64,000 nt of DNA, from contig OZ038423.1 in the NCBI GenBank assembly GCA_964036155.1, positions 46,267,249-46,331,248 of the forward strand, read 5' to 3'. The stretch comes from Diploscapter coronatus (lineage: Eukaryota > Nematoda > Chromadorea > Rhabditida > Rhabditidae). Shown in pieces: positions 1 through 11,136 of this stretch. Made by a program: the position numbers and the translations under genes. Every line of letters begins with the position of its first letter. The stretch's first letter is position 1. A model generated the notes under the pieces. The model saw only the letters and a list, made by a program, of their open reading frames with translations. It was not told where the DNA came from and did no database searches.

Positions 1-1218
1 ACAATTAATTTTGCACAGGATTTTTAAGATATCGAAGTTAAAAGATTAAGAGAACATCCTACCTACAGTTTCCCCTTTCTGATTGTCCCAAACAAGGCAG
101 ATGTATAGTTTAACAATACTTAAATTATTTGTTACCACTTCGCATAAAATCTAAACGTTATACATACTCATTTTCAACATAATATGGTGCAACATTGACC
201 GAGCTAACTTACATGCACCATTAGGCATCGATTTAAGCGTCGTTCAGCATTTCTTGCACTTTGGCTCAGATTGGCACACGAATTAAAACACCGCTTTAGA
301 TAAACAAACGCGGCAATGCTAATTATCGTCTGAGCATAACTTGCTATGGTCGGAGCTATTAGAGAGTAAAGACTCTAAAAATTATCTACATAATTGACAT
401 TAACCATCTTTATTTTGATAATATTCATTTAACTTACAATCCATTGATTAAAAGCCGTTACATATCGTATATCAACTATATCAAAAATATTAACAATTTG
501 ATATTTGCCCAAGTGATGAATTGTAAAAAGAATTAGTTCGCCAATACAGCCAAAAATAATATGAAATCCGACCAATGTCCAAAATATAATGGAAAATAGT
601 TTAGTTATTTTTTCGCTACGGCAACTAAATTGAATAATTTTGTATCAAACTGAAATATGCACGTGGAAGAATTTCTAACAGTGAAAATTCCCTAGCTCGA
701 TATATCGTAACTGCAGTCGAAACGAATCTTATGGCCATCATTAACCATTCATCTTTAAGAATACCAAATAAATTAAACAATAATTCCTACAATTTCGTTT
801 GTCAGCTATCAATGCAAAATTTTAACTATATTAGATTAAAATCAACTTTATATGTCAAATAAATTTAAAATAAAGTGGCATTTTAGTTATTTGGAAAGTT
901 GCGACAGAAAAGTAGAGACATTATGGCGAAATAATGTATGGAAAACTAACAATACGATCCATACTATTTCACCGAATTTTGACACTTTTCTGTAGCAACG
1001 TAGATGATATTTTAAACGATTCGCTCAAATTGTAGATAAATATTGATTAATATACGTGGCTAAAATTTGAAATTATTTTACCCTGAATCTGAATGCGTTT
1101 TCATATTGACAGCAAATGTACAAAATATTATCATAATTAGCAATCAAAGTCTAAATTATTATCCTGCTTCAATGCATATATTGAAAATTGCATAATAAAA
1201 ATAATAGTATAAACTTAC

Positions 1219-1867
1219 ATGCATAAGTGAACAGATAAAACAGAATATAGTTAAAATGAGTAAGATGACTATTAGCTTTTCGAATTGTGAAAAATGTTGA
1301 CGTTTTCGAAATAACCGATACATCATAAATATGGCCATAAAAATCGGTATTAATACGACGCTATACAAAATGGTCGAGATTTGAAACACTAGATGAATTT
1401 ATTTTTGAAGATAACCTCGATATAAAACTATTTAACTAACCTATATTAAATTTATCTAGACGAAATATGCTAGTTTTCCACGCAATGATGAATTTGTAAA
1501 GTAATCTATCTGATGCTGACAATTCTAAAATAGAAAATTGTTACCGAGGTTTATAAATTTAAAAAAAAAGAAAAAGTAATGCAGAATAGTGTGTAAGAAT
1601 AGGTAAACTGAAAAATGAATTCACCTTCACAATTTTCATAATCCGTTGTATTAGGTGTAGGCTTATGGCACCACATTCGATTCTGCGAATTATTTCTCAA
1701 TGATAATAATAAATCTGTAGGATGACAATTTGAGAAAAATGATCCCAATACAGTACGATTTAGAAAGGGTAGCGCTTTCGAAACAAAATAGCAAAACTTG
1801 AAACGAATCAAGTAACAGTGCAAAACGTTGCTTAGGCAATCAGCTTCGATATTTATAGTACTCGCTT
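1219..1867 (-). other. Weak candidate: two-exon membrane protein fragment
   Basis: Two open stretches on the minus strand (about 1625-1867 and 1219-1388) can be joined by a GT-AG intron with matching phase 1. The first would encode a segment with about six cysteines and two N-glycosylation sequons. The second encodes two hydrophobic helices separated by a basic loop (RKRQHF). A good donor (GTAAGT) follows at 1218. The next plausible acceptor (CAG at about 1166) gives only eight codons before a stop. No start codon or signal peptide was found upstream. It may be a decayed or partial receptor-like gene, or chance AT-rich coding potential. I do not recognise a family. Confidence 0.25.
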
Positions 1868-4116
1868 AGAAGATAGACTTTTCAGATAATTAAAAATTGC
1901 ACCTGCGTTAAAATTTGTTTCCTAGTTCAGAAAATTAATTAGTTTGGGAATTAGGTTATTTGGTGAAATCGTGCATAACTCATCATCAGGGTTGTTTGCG
2001 GTGCGCTACCTTACTGCACCGCCAACATTCCTGGCCACCATGTGAATTTTAAAACAGTAATTTCCATGTAAAAAGTAGTTTTGTCATTGTCTATGAGATA
2101 TGTATCAAAGTCTCTATGAGTTCCTTACAACTATGAAGAATATCGTAATACAGTATGATATCGGTAATCTGTGAATATCGAAGTCTGACCATTTTCTGAC
2201 ATTTCCGTGGAATGATTGCCGCACGATCCTATCATCAAAAAGCGATTCTTCATAATTCGTAAATTTTTATGTTCCATTCTATCAGAAATTTCGAAAATTC
2301 GTTGATAATTTCCTCGAAAAATGTTTATTTGATTTTTAATTCGGCCTTTACCGCCTAAATAAATTCATTCCTTTCATATTTTTCATATTCAACAGGCCTT
2401 TATGTATAGAACGGAATCATTCAAGGAAAGACAGAAAACGTATTCGATACTTAATACTTAAATTCTACAGTTGAGTTAATCAGATGACAGCCCTAATTTA
2501 CAAAGAGAAGCTGTTTTAATTGTTAATTTTTATGCAGATTCCCTAGAATTAATCAGAAATTTGTCTATCGTCGAACCATTATAATTAACATCTGCTGCTC
2601 ATTATTTTGCAAAAACATTTCTTAAAATAAAAATTGAACGAAAAAATCAAACCGACATTTATTGCTAAGATCTCATTAAGGAGTTGTCTATTTTTGTAAA
2701 TTTCCAAGCAATTAAAATTTAGCTAAACTAGATCATAAATTAATACCGATCTAAAGTCGAAAGAAATATTCAAGGAAAAGAGTTGGCTTCGATAAATAAG
2801 GATAAGAACGAATTTCTATGGTGGTATGTTTAGTCTTTTAGCACGAACTTTTAAATCGGACTGGAGCTCATGCTTTAGCATGAGAATAACTTTTTTCAAA
2901 GCTTAAAAAATGATTAAAAAAAACATTGGGCAATATTCATAAATTTTACATGATTCACTCGTCTTATATCAGTTTTCGAATCATCATCTTCAGAAATTAA
3001 TATTTTCGGTTACACTGATCCGTTTTTCATGCAGTCTTTTGCTATAAGCTTGAGTAGCCCATCAGATTTTGAGAAAAAATACTTCCACGACTTTGTCTTC
3101 ACATCGGGAATATCACTTGCGTCCTCTAATTATAGCAATTGATATCATTGAAACTAATATCATTTTTCTTGTCTAATATACGAATCCGAATATGTCATTA
3201 AAATTGCATAAATATCGAAGGGATTACAATCAATAATTGGCAACAAGTGAGGATAAAACAGTATCAATTCAAATATGAATGGTGGGTTTTCGAGTGACGT
3301 TGAACCTAGAAAAACTACATAATAATTCAACATGCATTACATTTGATAATAAATTACCATATTGGGGATTCGTAATCGAATCTTTGACAAGAATACCCTT
3401 CGAATGGGTGACATTCATTTCAAATTTGATATTCTGAAACAATAGTAAATTAAATTATGGCATAATTTTGTGAATACCCTGTAAATTTCAAGCTATTCGA
3501 GACATAAAATGGAGAACTTCAATCTTATGAGTCTTGTGGTCGACTATTTTTTGCAAAATTACAGCATTTCAAAGCTCAAATTGCTGAATTTAGTAAAATC
3601 GAAAGGTCTCATTAAATCGCTATCGCCTAATTAGCATATTTTGTAATTTTGATTTCACGACAGCAAAGATAAATGAAAATGAATGATCTGCCTAGTTATA
3701 ATATAAAATATTAGCGGGACATAAATACCTGATAGTGCTAATGTCGACTATTTTTTAAGTCAAAATTGAAAATAGACTTTATTTTTGAAATCTTCATAGT
3801 CGATTTGTATAATCGGTATGAAAATTGAAATTTAAAAAAGGGTGACTACATTCTTATATAGTAGAGGTAATGGGGAAAATATTTCTAGTTTGTGAATTCT
3901 TCTGCAACCGATTCAGAGCTCAGTATTGAGTGAAGCTGAAGGAAGAAATTAAGTTTATTCTCTTTCCAGAAACATAACAATCATTCAGATCATGATACTG
4001 TGTGGTCGTTCTCTGATATTCTTCTTCGATGATTCCTCATACAGAGTTGCATATCCATTGTCAGAATTGATGTACTGATCAACTAGATCGTAGACCTTCA
4101 CGGGCAGAGGCTTCTC
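1868..4116. other. Gene-poor AT-rich region
   Basis: No coding exon, RNA gene or recognisable mobile element was found here apart from the short GC-rich hairpin at 1991-2026. Base composition is clearly more AT-rich than in the gene-dense remainder. The first 1.2 kb of the window is similar. Confidence 0.6.
1991..2026. repeat. Short GC-rich hairpin repeat, copy 1
   Basis: The arms GTTTGCGGTGCG and GCACCGCCAAC form an imperfect inverted repeat with a short loop, standing out in AT-rich surroundings. Related hairpins lie at 26565-26600 and 44043-44098, both inside introns. Confidence 0.6.
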
Positions 4117-4712
4117 TTAAAATATCATTGTTATCAATGCGCTGCTATTCAAGAACAAACCTCCTTCAATCGAATTCCTCTTTCCTCTTCGCTGCATTTC
4201 GAATTCTGCCTCTGCATCTTGGAATTCTGCAAACCTTTGTGGAGACAGAATCTCAGTGAGATATCTGTAGATGTGCTGCTTGACGGTGGGCTCGTCAGCG
4301 CCCGTTCTTCTCGCCTCTGTCACCAACTCATGCAGAGTTTCCTGAATGGAATCATGTCAGATGCATGCAAGCACACCTTCACCTGTTGCTCCTCAGTCAG
4401 GAATGTGGCGAATGGAGTGAGGGGACATGGTTTGCCCTGTGGGGCTGGCTGTGGGTAGGGGTATGAAGGGGAGGGGCTGCCTCCATAGATCTGATTGTAG
4501 GGAATTGGTCTGGAACAATTCGTGAATGTCTTCATATCTGCATTTGGGAGAGTGACTTACATCTGTTGAATGTAGTGTGAAGGGATCTGTTGCATGTAGG
4601 GAGAAGGTATGTTGATTGCGGGAGGAGCAGCAGGTATATTGTGGAAGGAGAATGGCAGATAGCCAAGCGAAGGGGGAATTACAGAAGTGAGGAGGAGGAG
4701 AGGAAAGGACAT
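4117..4712 (-). CDS. Small secreted protein, Pro/Tyr/Gln-rich, helical C-terminus
   Basis: Three coding exons (4561-4712, 4383-4509, 4117-4341) give 167 residues. The ATG at 4712 opens a typical signal peptide (MSFPLLLLTS..., about 18 residues). Next comes a repeat-like stretch of (I)PSPYMQQ / IPSHYIQQ / IPIPYNQ units, then GSPSPSYPYPQPAPQG. The C-terminal half is charged and predicted helical (LTEEQQETLHELV, DEPTVKQHIYRYL). The C-terminus loosely resembles the nematode SXP/RAL-2 (DUF148) pattern of paired helices, but I cannot establish homology. The 50-nt first intron was preferred to a 23-nt alternative because it keeps the downstream frame open. The product is probably extracellular; its function is unknown. 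Confidence 0.65.
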
Positions 4713-5822
4713 GATTGTGACAAAACAACTGCAGAAGAATGGAGAATGAAGAATGAAGAAAGAAGGATGGAGAGGGACAGGAAAGAAGGAAAACGGTTGA
4801 TCAGACAAGACAATCGACAATGAGTACTGGACACGGAAACACCATTTCGAAACGAGAAGAGGAGGGGAGATAATTCAACAATAGAAGGGAGGAGAAAGGG
4901 CGAGCAAATGAGTAAACATGAGCAGCAGCAGCTGTAGTGACCGCGATGGGTCAAAAACGAACCAGTCATTGTATTTCCCTCCCTTTTTTGTCGCTTGCTG
5001 CTCACGTCTTCCCTTTGCTGTAAGCCTGAACAAATCTTCCCTGAAAGCTCCACAACGAATGTCTCTGATCTAGCAGATGTGAATAAATTCATTTTATCTT
5101 CAAAGAAATACTTTACAGACACCGATTTAATCAGGTATCATAGCAACAATTATCAACAAAAGATTCGAAATGGAAAGGACCAATTCAATTGAATAGAAAA
5201 AATAAAAGAAAATGAGTTTTTATAGAATGATACAACTAGAGTCCCAAGTTTCGCCCTTTACAAAAATTCGTTTTTAGTAGAAACGTGGTGGTTTGGAATT
5301 AAAGATTTGGTACCCCTTCAAACCCCAAATGTCTCGAAAAGCCCAGTCTAGATTGACGATACACTTAATAAAACGAACGTATACCAAAAATCAGCATAAA
5401 ATGTGCCCATGCAACCGTATGCAGGTCATTTGAAGTTCGTAAAAAATGTTTATTTTGGGTAATAAATTTTTAACATGATTTTTTTTCGGACAGGGAATTT
5501 TCAATTTTATTTCTTCTTCACGGAATCCCTATTTACAGCCCAAACCACCCTTTTCTGTTCAAAAAGTTTATCCCAAACACGATTTAGCATATTTACTTGG
5601 GGGCCTTAGATGAAACGCCCAACTTCAAAAGTTATCATTATTTGAAATATTCAAGGACTATTTCTATAACTAAATACTTTGTGTGATAAATAAAGATTTC
5701 AAAGGCTATCACGAAATGACATTGAACAATTTGAACGAGAAATTCTTCTTTCGCGAAGATTCAGTTGAATGTGAGTAAAAGAAATGTTGCCGTCAACCTG
5801 GGAAGCAGAAGCAGTCAGTCAT
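4713..5822. other. Intergenic region
   Basis: This lies between the start of the secreted-protein gene and the 3' end of ZC3H14, which are transcribed in the same direction. It contains the miniature inverted-repeat element at 5240-5606 and a GA-rich tract around 4680-4800. No further gene was seen. Confidence 0.5.
5240..5606. mobile_element. Miniature inverted-repeat element, family A, copy 1
   Basis: The element begins AGTCCCAAGTTTCGCC and ends ACTTGGGGGCCT, an imperfect terminal inverted repeat. It shares order and wording along its length with 50028-50381 and 54224-54508, for example CAAAAATTCGTTTTTAGTAG near the start and GCATATTTACTTGGGG at the end. No coding capacity. The copies are diverged, so this is an old family. 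Confidence 0.6.
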
Positions 5823-8800
5823 TCAGACATGGGCCTTCCAGTGATATTTGGCGGAGCTGCTGAATGCAACGGGTTTCTTGGGAGGGTGGTAGAAATGACA
5901 GGACGGGTTGAGGCACTTCGAACCGAAATGGCAGGCCTGAAACAGACAAAATTCATTCATTTCACCCATCTCGCAGGAACATGCCTTTGGATGCTGATAA
6001 TGGCAGTTGGGATTGCGGCAGCTCGCACCGAATTTGCACTGGACTCCACTTGAAGGCTGATTGGCTGTAGCAGCGACGGTGGATGACTTCGGTTCGGGAG
6101 CAAGGAGAACACTGAACAAATAGTTTTGTTAAGAAGAAGATTCCGCTGTCAGAACATGTTCATCTTCTATTATTCACTTTGCACTAATTTTGATAAGGAA
6201 ACTAAATTTGTCAATTACTTATGATAGTGAGGTCATAATAACCAAGAAAAATTTTAAAGGCCGATTGAAGGGAATCGTAAAAATCCGGATTTTCAACCGG
6301 CTTCTCTATGTCTACGACAAAGTGCACATTAACCTTGTTTTCCTTTGAAAACTAGTAGTCGATTTTAGCGCGTTTATGCAAAGTTTCAAATCTTTTCTTT
6401 GCTGCGACTTGTTGCTACTACTTATGCCAATATCCTACTCAAAAATTTGGTCATAAAAATGATCATGCCACAAGTTGTGTAATGCACACCAATGCACATT
6501 TCGTACGGATTAGAGAATCTTCTCAAACCCAAGACAGCAGTATCCCTGCATTGCATGCAAATCGTCCACTCACTCTGGAGCTATCTTCTTGTCCTCTGCC
6601 GTTGTGGCTGCCTCGCTCTGCTGCTCCTCCTCCGTCTTCACGCTGCTCTCTGCTTCTGTCTCCTTTGCCGTCGTCTTCTTCTCCACATTCTCTGCATTGT
6701 CCGTTCCTTTGTTCGCTTCAACTTTGACTCTGCTGCTCGGTAATTCGGAAAACTGAAAATCCATCGTCTCATTTCATTGCAGGAATTGATAATGTACTGG
6801 GTGTTTCAAGTAAATACAACATCATTATCACAAAGAAAACTGTCTTTGTATTTTCTCCTATTTTGATAGGTTTTTGTATGATGGAGGAGAACGTAGGAAA
6901 TTTTATTCCGTATAAAAATGAATCAGAGTAATTAAGTGGTAATAACGATGTCGGATTTACTTGAAACAATCTGTATTGTGCAAACCTTAGCCTTGATATC
7001 AGCCAGAAGAGTGGTTTTGATGGAACCAACTGCAGAAGATGGAGTGGAACGGGGAATGGCATTGGTGACTCGAAGTGGAGGCTTGCTTTGGATGGAGCTG
7101 GTGGTTTGCTGTACGACGGACGCAGAAGTCGTTCTGCCAGGCACTGAATTTCACAACTCATCTCTCCACCCTATGTGCAATTTACTTACTCTGTGCAGTG
7201 GAATGGGTGAATGGGCAGTTTGGTTTGGTGCAGACTCCATCGAATTTGCACATGGGGTGCTTGTAGAGACAGCGAACGCCGAATGTGCAGTTCGGCCAGA
7301 AACGACATCTCTCGGGAGGGGCTGTCGATCCCTGCAGACACATTCATATGGAGTGTATGAAATATCTGTGCATGTTTACCATCTGTGGAATGTAGGTGGG
7401 TTGAGGAGCGACAATTTGGGGAGGCGGTTGCGTCATCGCCACTCCAATTCCGCTGGCGAGTGTAGCGATGTTGCGGAAGTGTGGATTGATGAGTGCAGTG
7501 CCAGAGAAGACAGGTTTGTCGTTGATTGGAGTGGGCGTGTAGTCGGGATAGACATCGCCCTGACTGAGATGCAACGTGGGCGGCAGGTGGTCGTCGTCGA
7601 TCGACCCCGAGGAGGAGTACTGTCGAGTCGAGGCCAACACTGCGTCGATCTCTGCCTCTGCAAATTGGGCCAAAATCATTCCTTTCTGCCTTTCTACCCC
7701 TCTCCCTCCACTCACCATCATCCGTCGAGTCCTCCTCTTCATTCAAATTGATCTGTCCATTCCACTTCTCGAGTACGGGTGAATTGGTCGATGGCTCGCC
7801 GCCCGTCTTCGTGCTCACAGGCCTCGGCTCGTATTCCTCCACTTTCCCTGCTGCTTTGACCGTATTCTCGATTTTCTGTTTCTTCCCTCCGGGCGCAACA
7901 GCAGAAGTCCTCTGAGGCACTGCAAGGCATACAGTTCATTCGTCAACTCTATTAGTTTATTCACCCTCACCTTCTATTTCAGCAACAGTTCTCTTTCTGC
8001 TAGGCATGCCCTTCTTGTTGCTGTTTTTGTTGGAATCGACCACAATCCTGGTCATCTTGGCGCCTTCGAGAGCCTTCCTGAGTTGTTCCTGAGCCCCTTT
8101 GAGAGTGACGACAATTCTGGGTCCTCCCCTGGCTGCAGCCCCAGCGATCACTTCCACAGCATCAGAGTCCTCTCCAATCTCGTTGTCTCTGAATGAACTG
8201 AATGAATGCATGTAAATTCACAAAAGAACATTTTACAAGGCTGTGACTTGATATTTTGGATTTTCTGTTGAAATGTTCTCTAGTTCTCTAAATGAAATGT
8301 TTTTTCTCCAAGTAAAAGAGGCTAGTTTGGAGGAAACTTGCTTCCTAATTTGGTATCGTATCAGTCAAATTAATTGAAAATAGTGTATCGGAAAATATCG
8401 AGAGACACAGGAAATTGCGTACCACTCTTTCCTCTTTGAAGATAGTTCATGCGCACATTTCTCGCAAGGCGCGCTTTAACACATCAACTTTCACTTAATT
8501 TGATCGATACAATAGCTCGAGATGCAGACTAAATACAGAATGCGTACTAAATATCAATTGAAATTTTCAAACCTTAAAATATCTTATTTTAATATCCAAA
8601 TCTTCCAAATTCGGACATTTCGGAATCTACATTTCAAGATTTAGTATAGTGATGAGCTTCACTAAATTTGGATAAACTATTTCGGAATTACGGTAATTCA
8701 TTATCAAAGTACTGTCGGATGACTTTGCAAATACAAATTCTCATCTTGTAAAATGAAGTATAGTTAAGGAAAGTAAAAGTCGGTGACAAATTTGGGCACC

Positions 8801-10848
8801 AAAGTGTATCGTTGCGCATTAAGATCTTTGGTGCACAACGATATATATCTGCAAATTTTACATGAATTCTGTCATAAGGGTTGTAAGACCAGTTTCATCT
8901 CAGTTTGGATTGACCCGAATCCTGGTGACATTTTCATGATTCCGAATTCGACTATGATCGCCTCTTTTCGACTATAAGTTGTTACGTATGAGTCTCTTAT
9001 CAGTGATAAAAATATCGAAACGAAAATATAAAACATCTATGGTAATCTGCTTCTATCAAGCTTCAAAATGGTGTCTCATTATAGGCATTTGGATTGATAT
9101 ATCTGTTCCAAAATATCGAGGTTTAAAGGTTGTCATTGATATTTAGTACGCACCTGTAGGTTAGTCTTTTGCATATCTGTTCATATGTTCCACTTACGAT
9201 TGCTCGTTTTCCTTGTTCTTGTCCTTAGGATTTATGGTAAGTCTCCTGGTCAAGTTCCTGTCTTTTTGTCTGCTGCTGCTGTCCTCCTTTCCATCTTCCT
9301 GCATTACCTCTTCCTCTTCTTCTTCATCGTTTTCATCCAGATTGTCTACTTCTCTCTTCAATCGTTCTGCCCGTTTCTTGGAAAGACGTGACTGAATGCT
9401 CATCTGCAACTTGTGAATTGTCTATAGAAGAATGTAATCGCTCTCCCCACCCTCTTTTCTATCTGCTCTTCGTCTTCCATCTGCACCTGCACAGAGCTGG
9501 AGCTCTCGCTAGCCGCAGTGAGTGCCTTCATGAACATGTTCTTGCTTCTGTCCTTCATAGTCTTCTCGCTGCAAAAATTCACTAATTCACTACCCTCTCC
9601 CTATTCAACTTACTCAGCCATGGGTCTTGCGTGCCGTTTGACGATCACCTGGCTATGCACTTTGTGTGTCGGCTCAGGACTCTCCTCTTCTCGCTGCTTG
9701 TTCACCACGACCACTTTCGACTGGAGCTGAAACAGCACATCAAATGTAATTCATTCAACACAATTCGCATTCCTACCCTTATCGACTTCTCCCTGGCCTT
9801 AATCTCGACCTCGTCGTCAGACCAAGTCTTGGATCGACTTCTGCTTCTGCTTCTGCTCTCCTGATATGTGATTCGTTCGCGAGTCTTTTTCTTCTCCTCC
9901 CGCTCTCGACGAACTCTGAAGCCATTCATGAATTCCAGTCACCATCCCTGAAAGACTAACCTTTCCTCCTCCCGTTTCTGCCGCTCCCTTTCTTCTTTCA
10001 GCTTTTCCTTCTCCCGTTTTTCTCGTTCTTCCTTTTCGCGACGACGTTTCTCCTCCTTTTCTCGTTCCTTCTTCTCCCTGCAAATTATCAATTCATCAGA
10101 TGAAATTGGTGAGCTTTTCCTAAATTCATCTCATTCATCCTTTACCAAAATTCAAGCTCTATTATGTTATCACGGTTTTCTGCTAGAGGTGGGTAGGCCT
10201 CATATTGTTCCCGTATGGTTAGCTCATCAAGTAGGGTGTTTGGGATTGTTGAGCCTACCCAAAACATATCCTATTTACAAGGGGGGATGAATTATAGAAT
10301 AAGCCAATCAGCAGATATAAACTCACTTTTCCTTCCTTTCCCGTTCTCGTTCTCGTTCGCGTTCTCGTTCCCGTTCCTTCTCCTTTTCCTTTTCCCTTCG
10401 TTCCTTGTCTTTTGCCTTCTTCTCCTCCTCCCTTCTGGCAGCCTCCTTCTCCTTCTCCCTAGTGGATGTCTCCGCCAAGTGACTGCTCGCATGTGCATTG
10501 CTGCTGCCTCCACTCGTTGCACTCTGCAGTCGATCGAACAGGTCAAACAGCCTGGAACATTGCATTGTAATTTCAGTTCATTTATCCACTCGGCTCACCA
10601 ATCAACGAATTTGACAGTGGACTTGCCGAGGAAGAGATTGAGGTCGTCTTTCATCTGGACCTTTTCCTTCTTGTTCGCGATCATGACCATGATGTACTCG
10701 GGCAGCTCGTCGTCCACATACACGCCCAATTCCTCGAGTTTCGCTTTGATGGCTGCCTGAACAGAGCAATTGGCACAATTCCCCTCTTCCCACGATCTAC
10801 CTTGAGTTTCTTGGTGACTTCATTGTTGGTGGAAGCTGTCTTGGCCAT
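5823..10848 (-). CDS. ZC3H14: ZC3H14/Nab2-type poly(A)-binding CCCH zinc-finger protein
   Basis: Sixteen coding exons give 847 residues: 10801-10848, 10599-10756, 10327-10551, 9961-10077, 9777-9915, 9614-9726, 9451-9568, 9198-9403, 7971-8188, 7716-7919, 7380-7657, 7190-7331, 6986-7143, 6574-6752, 5985-6111, 5823-5936. The N-terminus carries the PWI-like fold of Nab2/ZC3H14 (KAKLEELGVYVDDELPEYIM, then FLGKSTVKFVDWLFDL). A long Arg/Glu/Lys-rich coiled or disordered stretch with an SRSRSRSRS run follows. Four CCCH fingers are visible near the C-terminus (CRFWPNCTFGVRCLYKH, CKFDGVCTKPNCPFTH, CKFGASCRNPNCHYQH, CHFGSKCLNPSCHFYH); human ZC3H14 has five. The family is nuclear and controls poly(A) length and mRNA export. 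The intron between the last two fingers is GC-AG (donor 5984), 48 nt, in-frame and stop-free. The start is the first ATG, immediately before the PWI-like region. Confidence 0.93.
6133..6524. mobile_element. Inverted-repeat element, family B, copy 1 (ZC3H14 intron)
   Basis: It starts with GAAGAAGATTCC and ends with GAGAATCTTCTC, a near-perfect terminal inverted repeat. The right half (ATCATGCCACAAGTTGTG, then AATGCACATTTCGTACGGAT) matches the copy at 55544-56210 in a PI4K alpha intron. No coding capacity. It fills most of the long intron 6112-6573. Confidence 0.6.
8860..9120. repeat. Dispersed repeat, family C, copy 1 (ZC3H14 intron)
   Basis: The order of short matches (CTCTTATCAGTG, GATAATCTGCTTCTATCAAG-like, GCTTCAAAATGGT, TCTCATTATAGGCATTTGGATTG) is repeated in the DHCR24 intron around 21120-21325. 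It lies in the roughly 1 kb intron 8189-9197. Boundaries are uncertain and no terminal repeats were identified. Confidence 0.45.
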
Positions 10849-11136
10849 TCCACGACTAGAGCGGTGATCTGATCTAATTGCCCTGCAATAGGTCACTAAT
10901 TAGCCGATGATTGACGGGTAATTGCGTGAAAAATCAAAATAAAACGAATTGCCAGCAACTTAACGAAAATTGGACGCGAAATTTAACGCGTACTCGACAA
11001 AGAAGGATCGCGTCGTTGGAAACTCTGCACAATCGATAAACACACGTGCTCTTGATTATTTTCGTAATTTCGTGTTAATTGCCGTAATTAACTGGTGAAA
11101 TGAGTTGCAGGCGACAACCGAACGAGGAGCTAAACG
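10849..11136. promoter_or_regulatory. Divergent promoter region, ZC3H14 / SERINC
   Basis: The initiator ATGs of the two oppositely oriented genes are 288 bp apart, so both 5' UTRs and promoters must lie here. No TATA box is obvious. The region has several AATTGC/GCAATT blocks in both orientations. A shared bidirectional promoter is inferred from spacing only. Confidence 0.45.

Noticed and set aside
4538..4560. A 23-nt intron in the small secreted-protein gene
   Set aside because: Using the AG at this position shifts the frame and ends the protein early. The acceptor 28 nt further on gives a 50-nt intron and a long open, compositionally consistent product.
10215..10760. Long plus-strand frames opposite the Arg/Glu-rich part of ZC3H14 (also 6936-7751 opposite its zinc fingers, 18104-19105 opposite the PEP-synthase-like exon)
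   Set aside because: These are shadows produced by the codon bias of real minus-strand exons; they cross splice sites and resemble no protein family.
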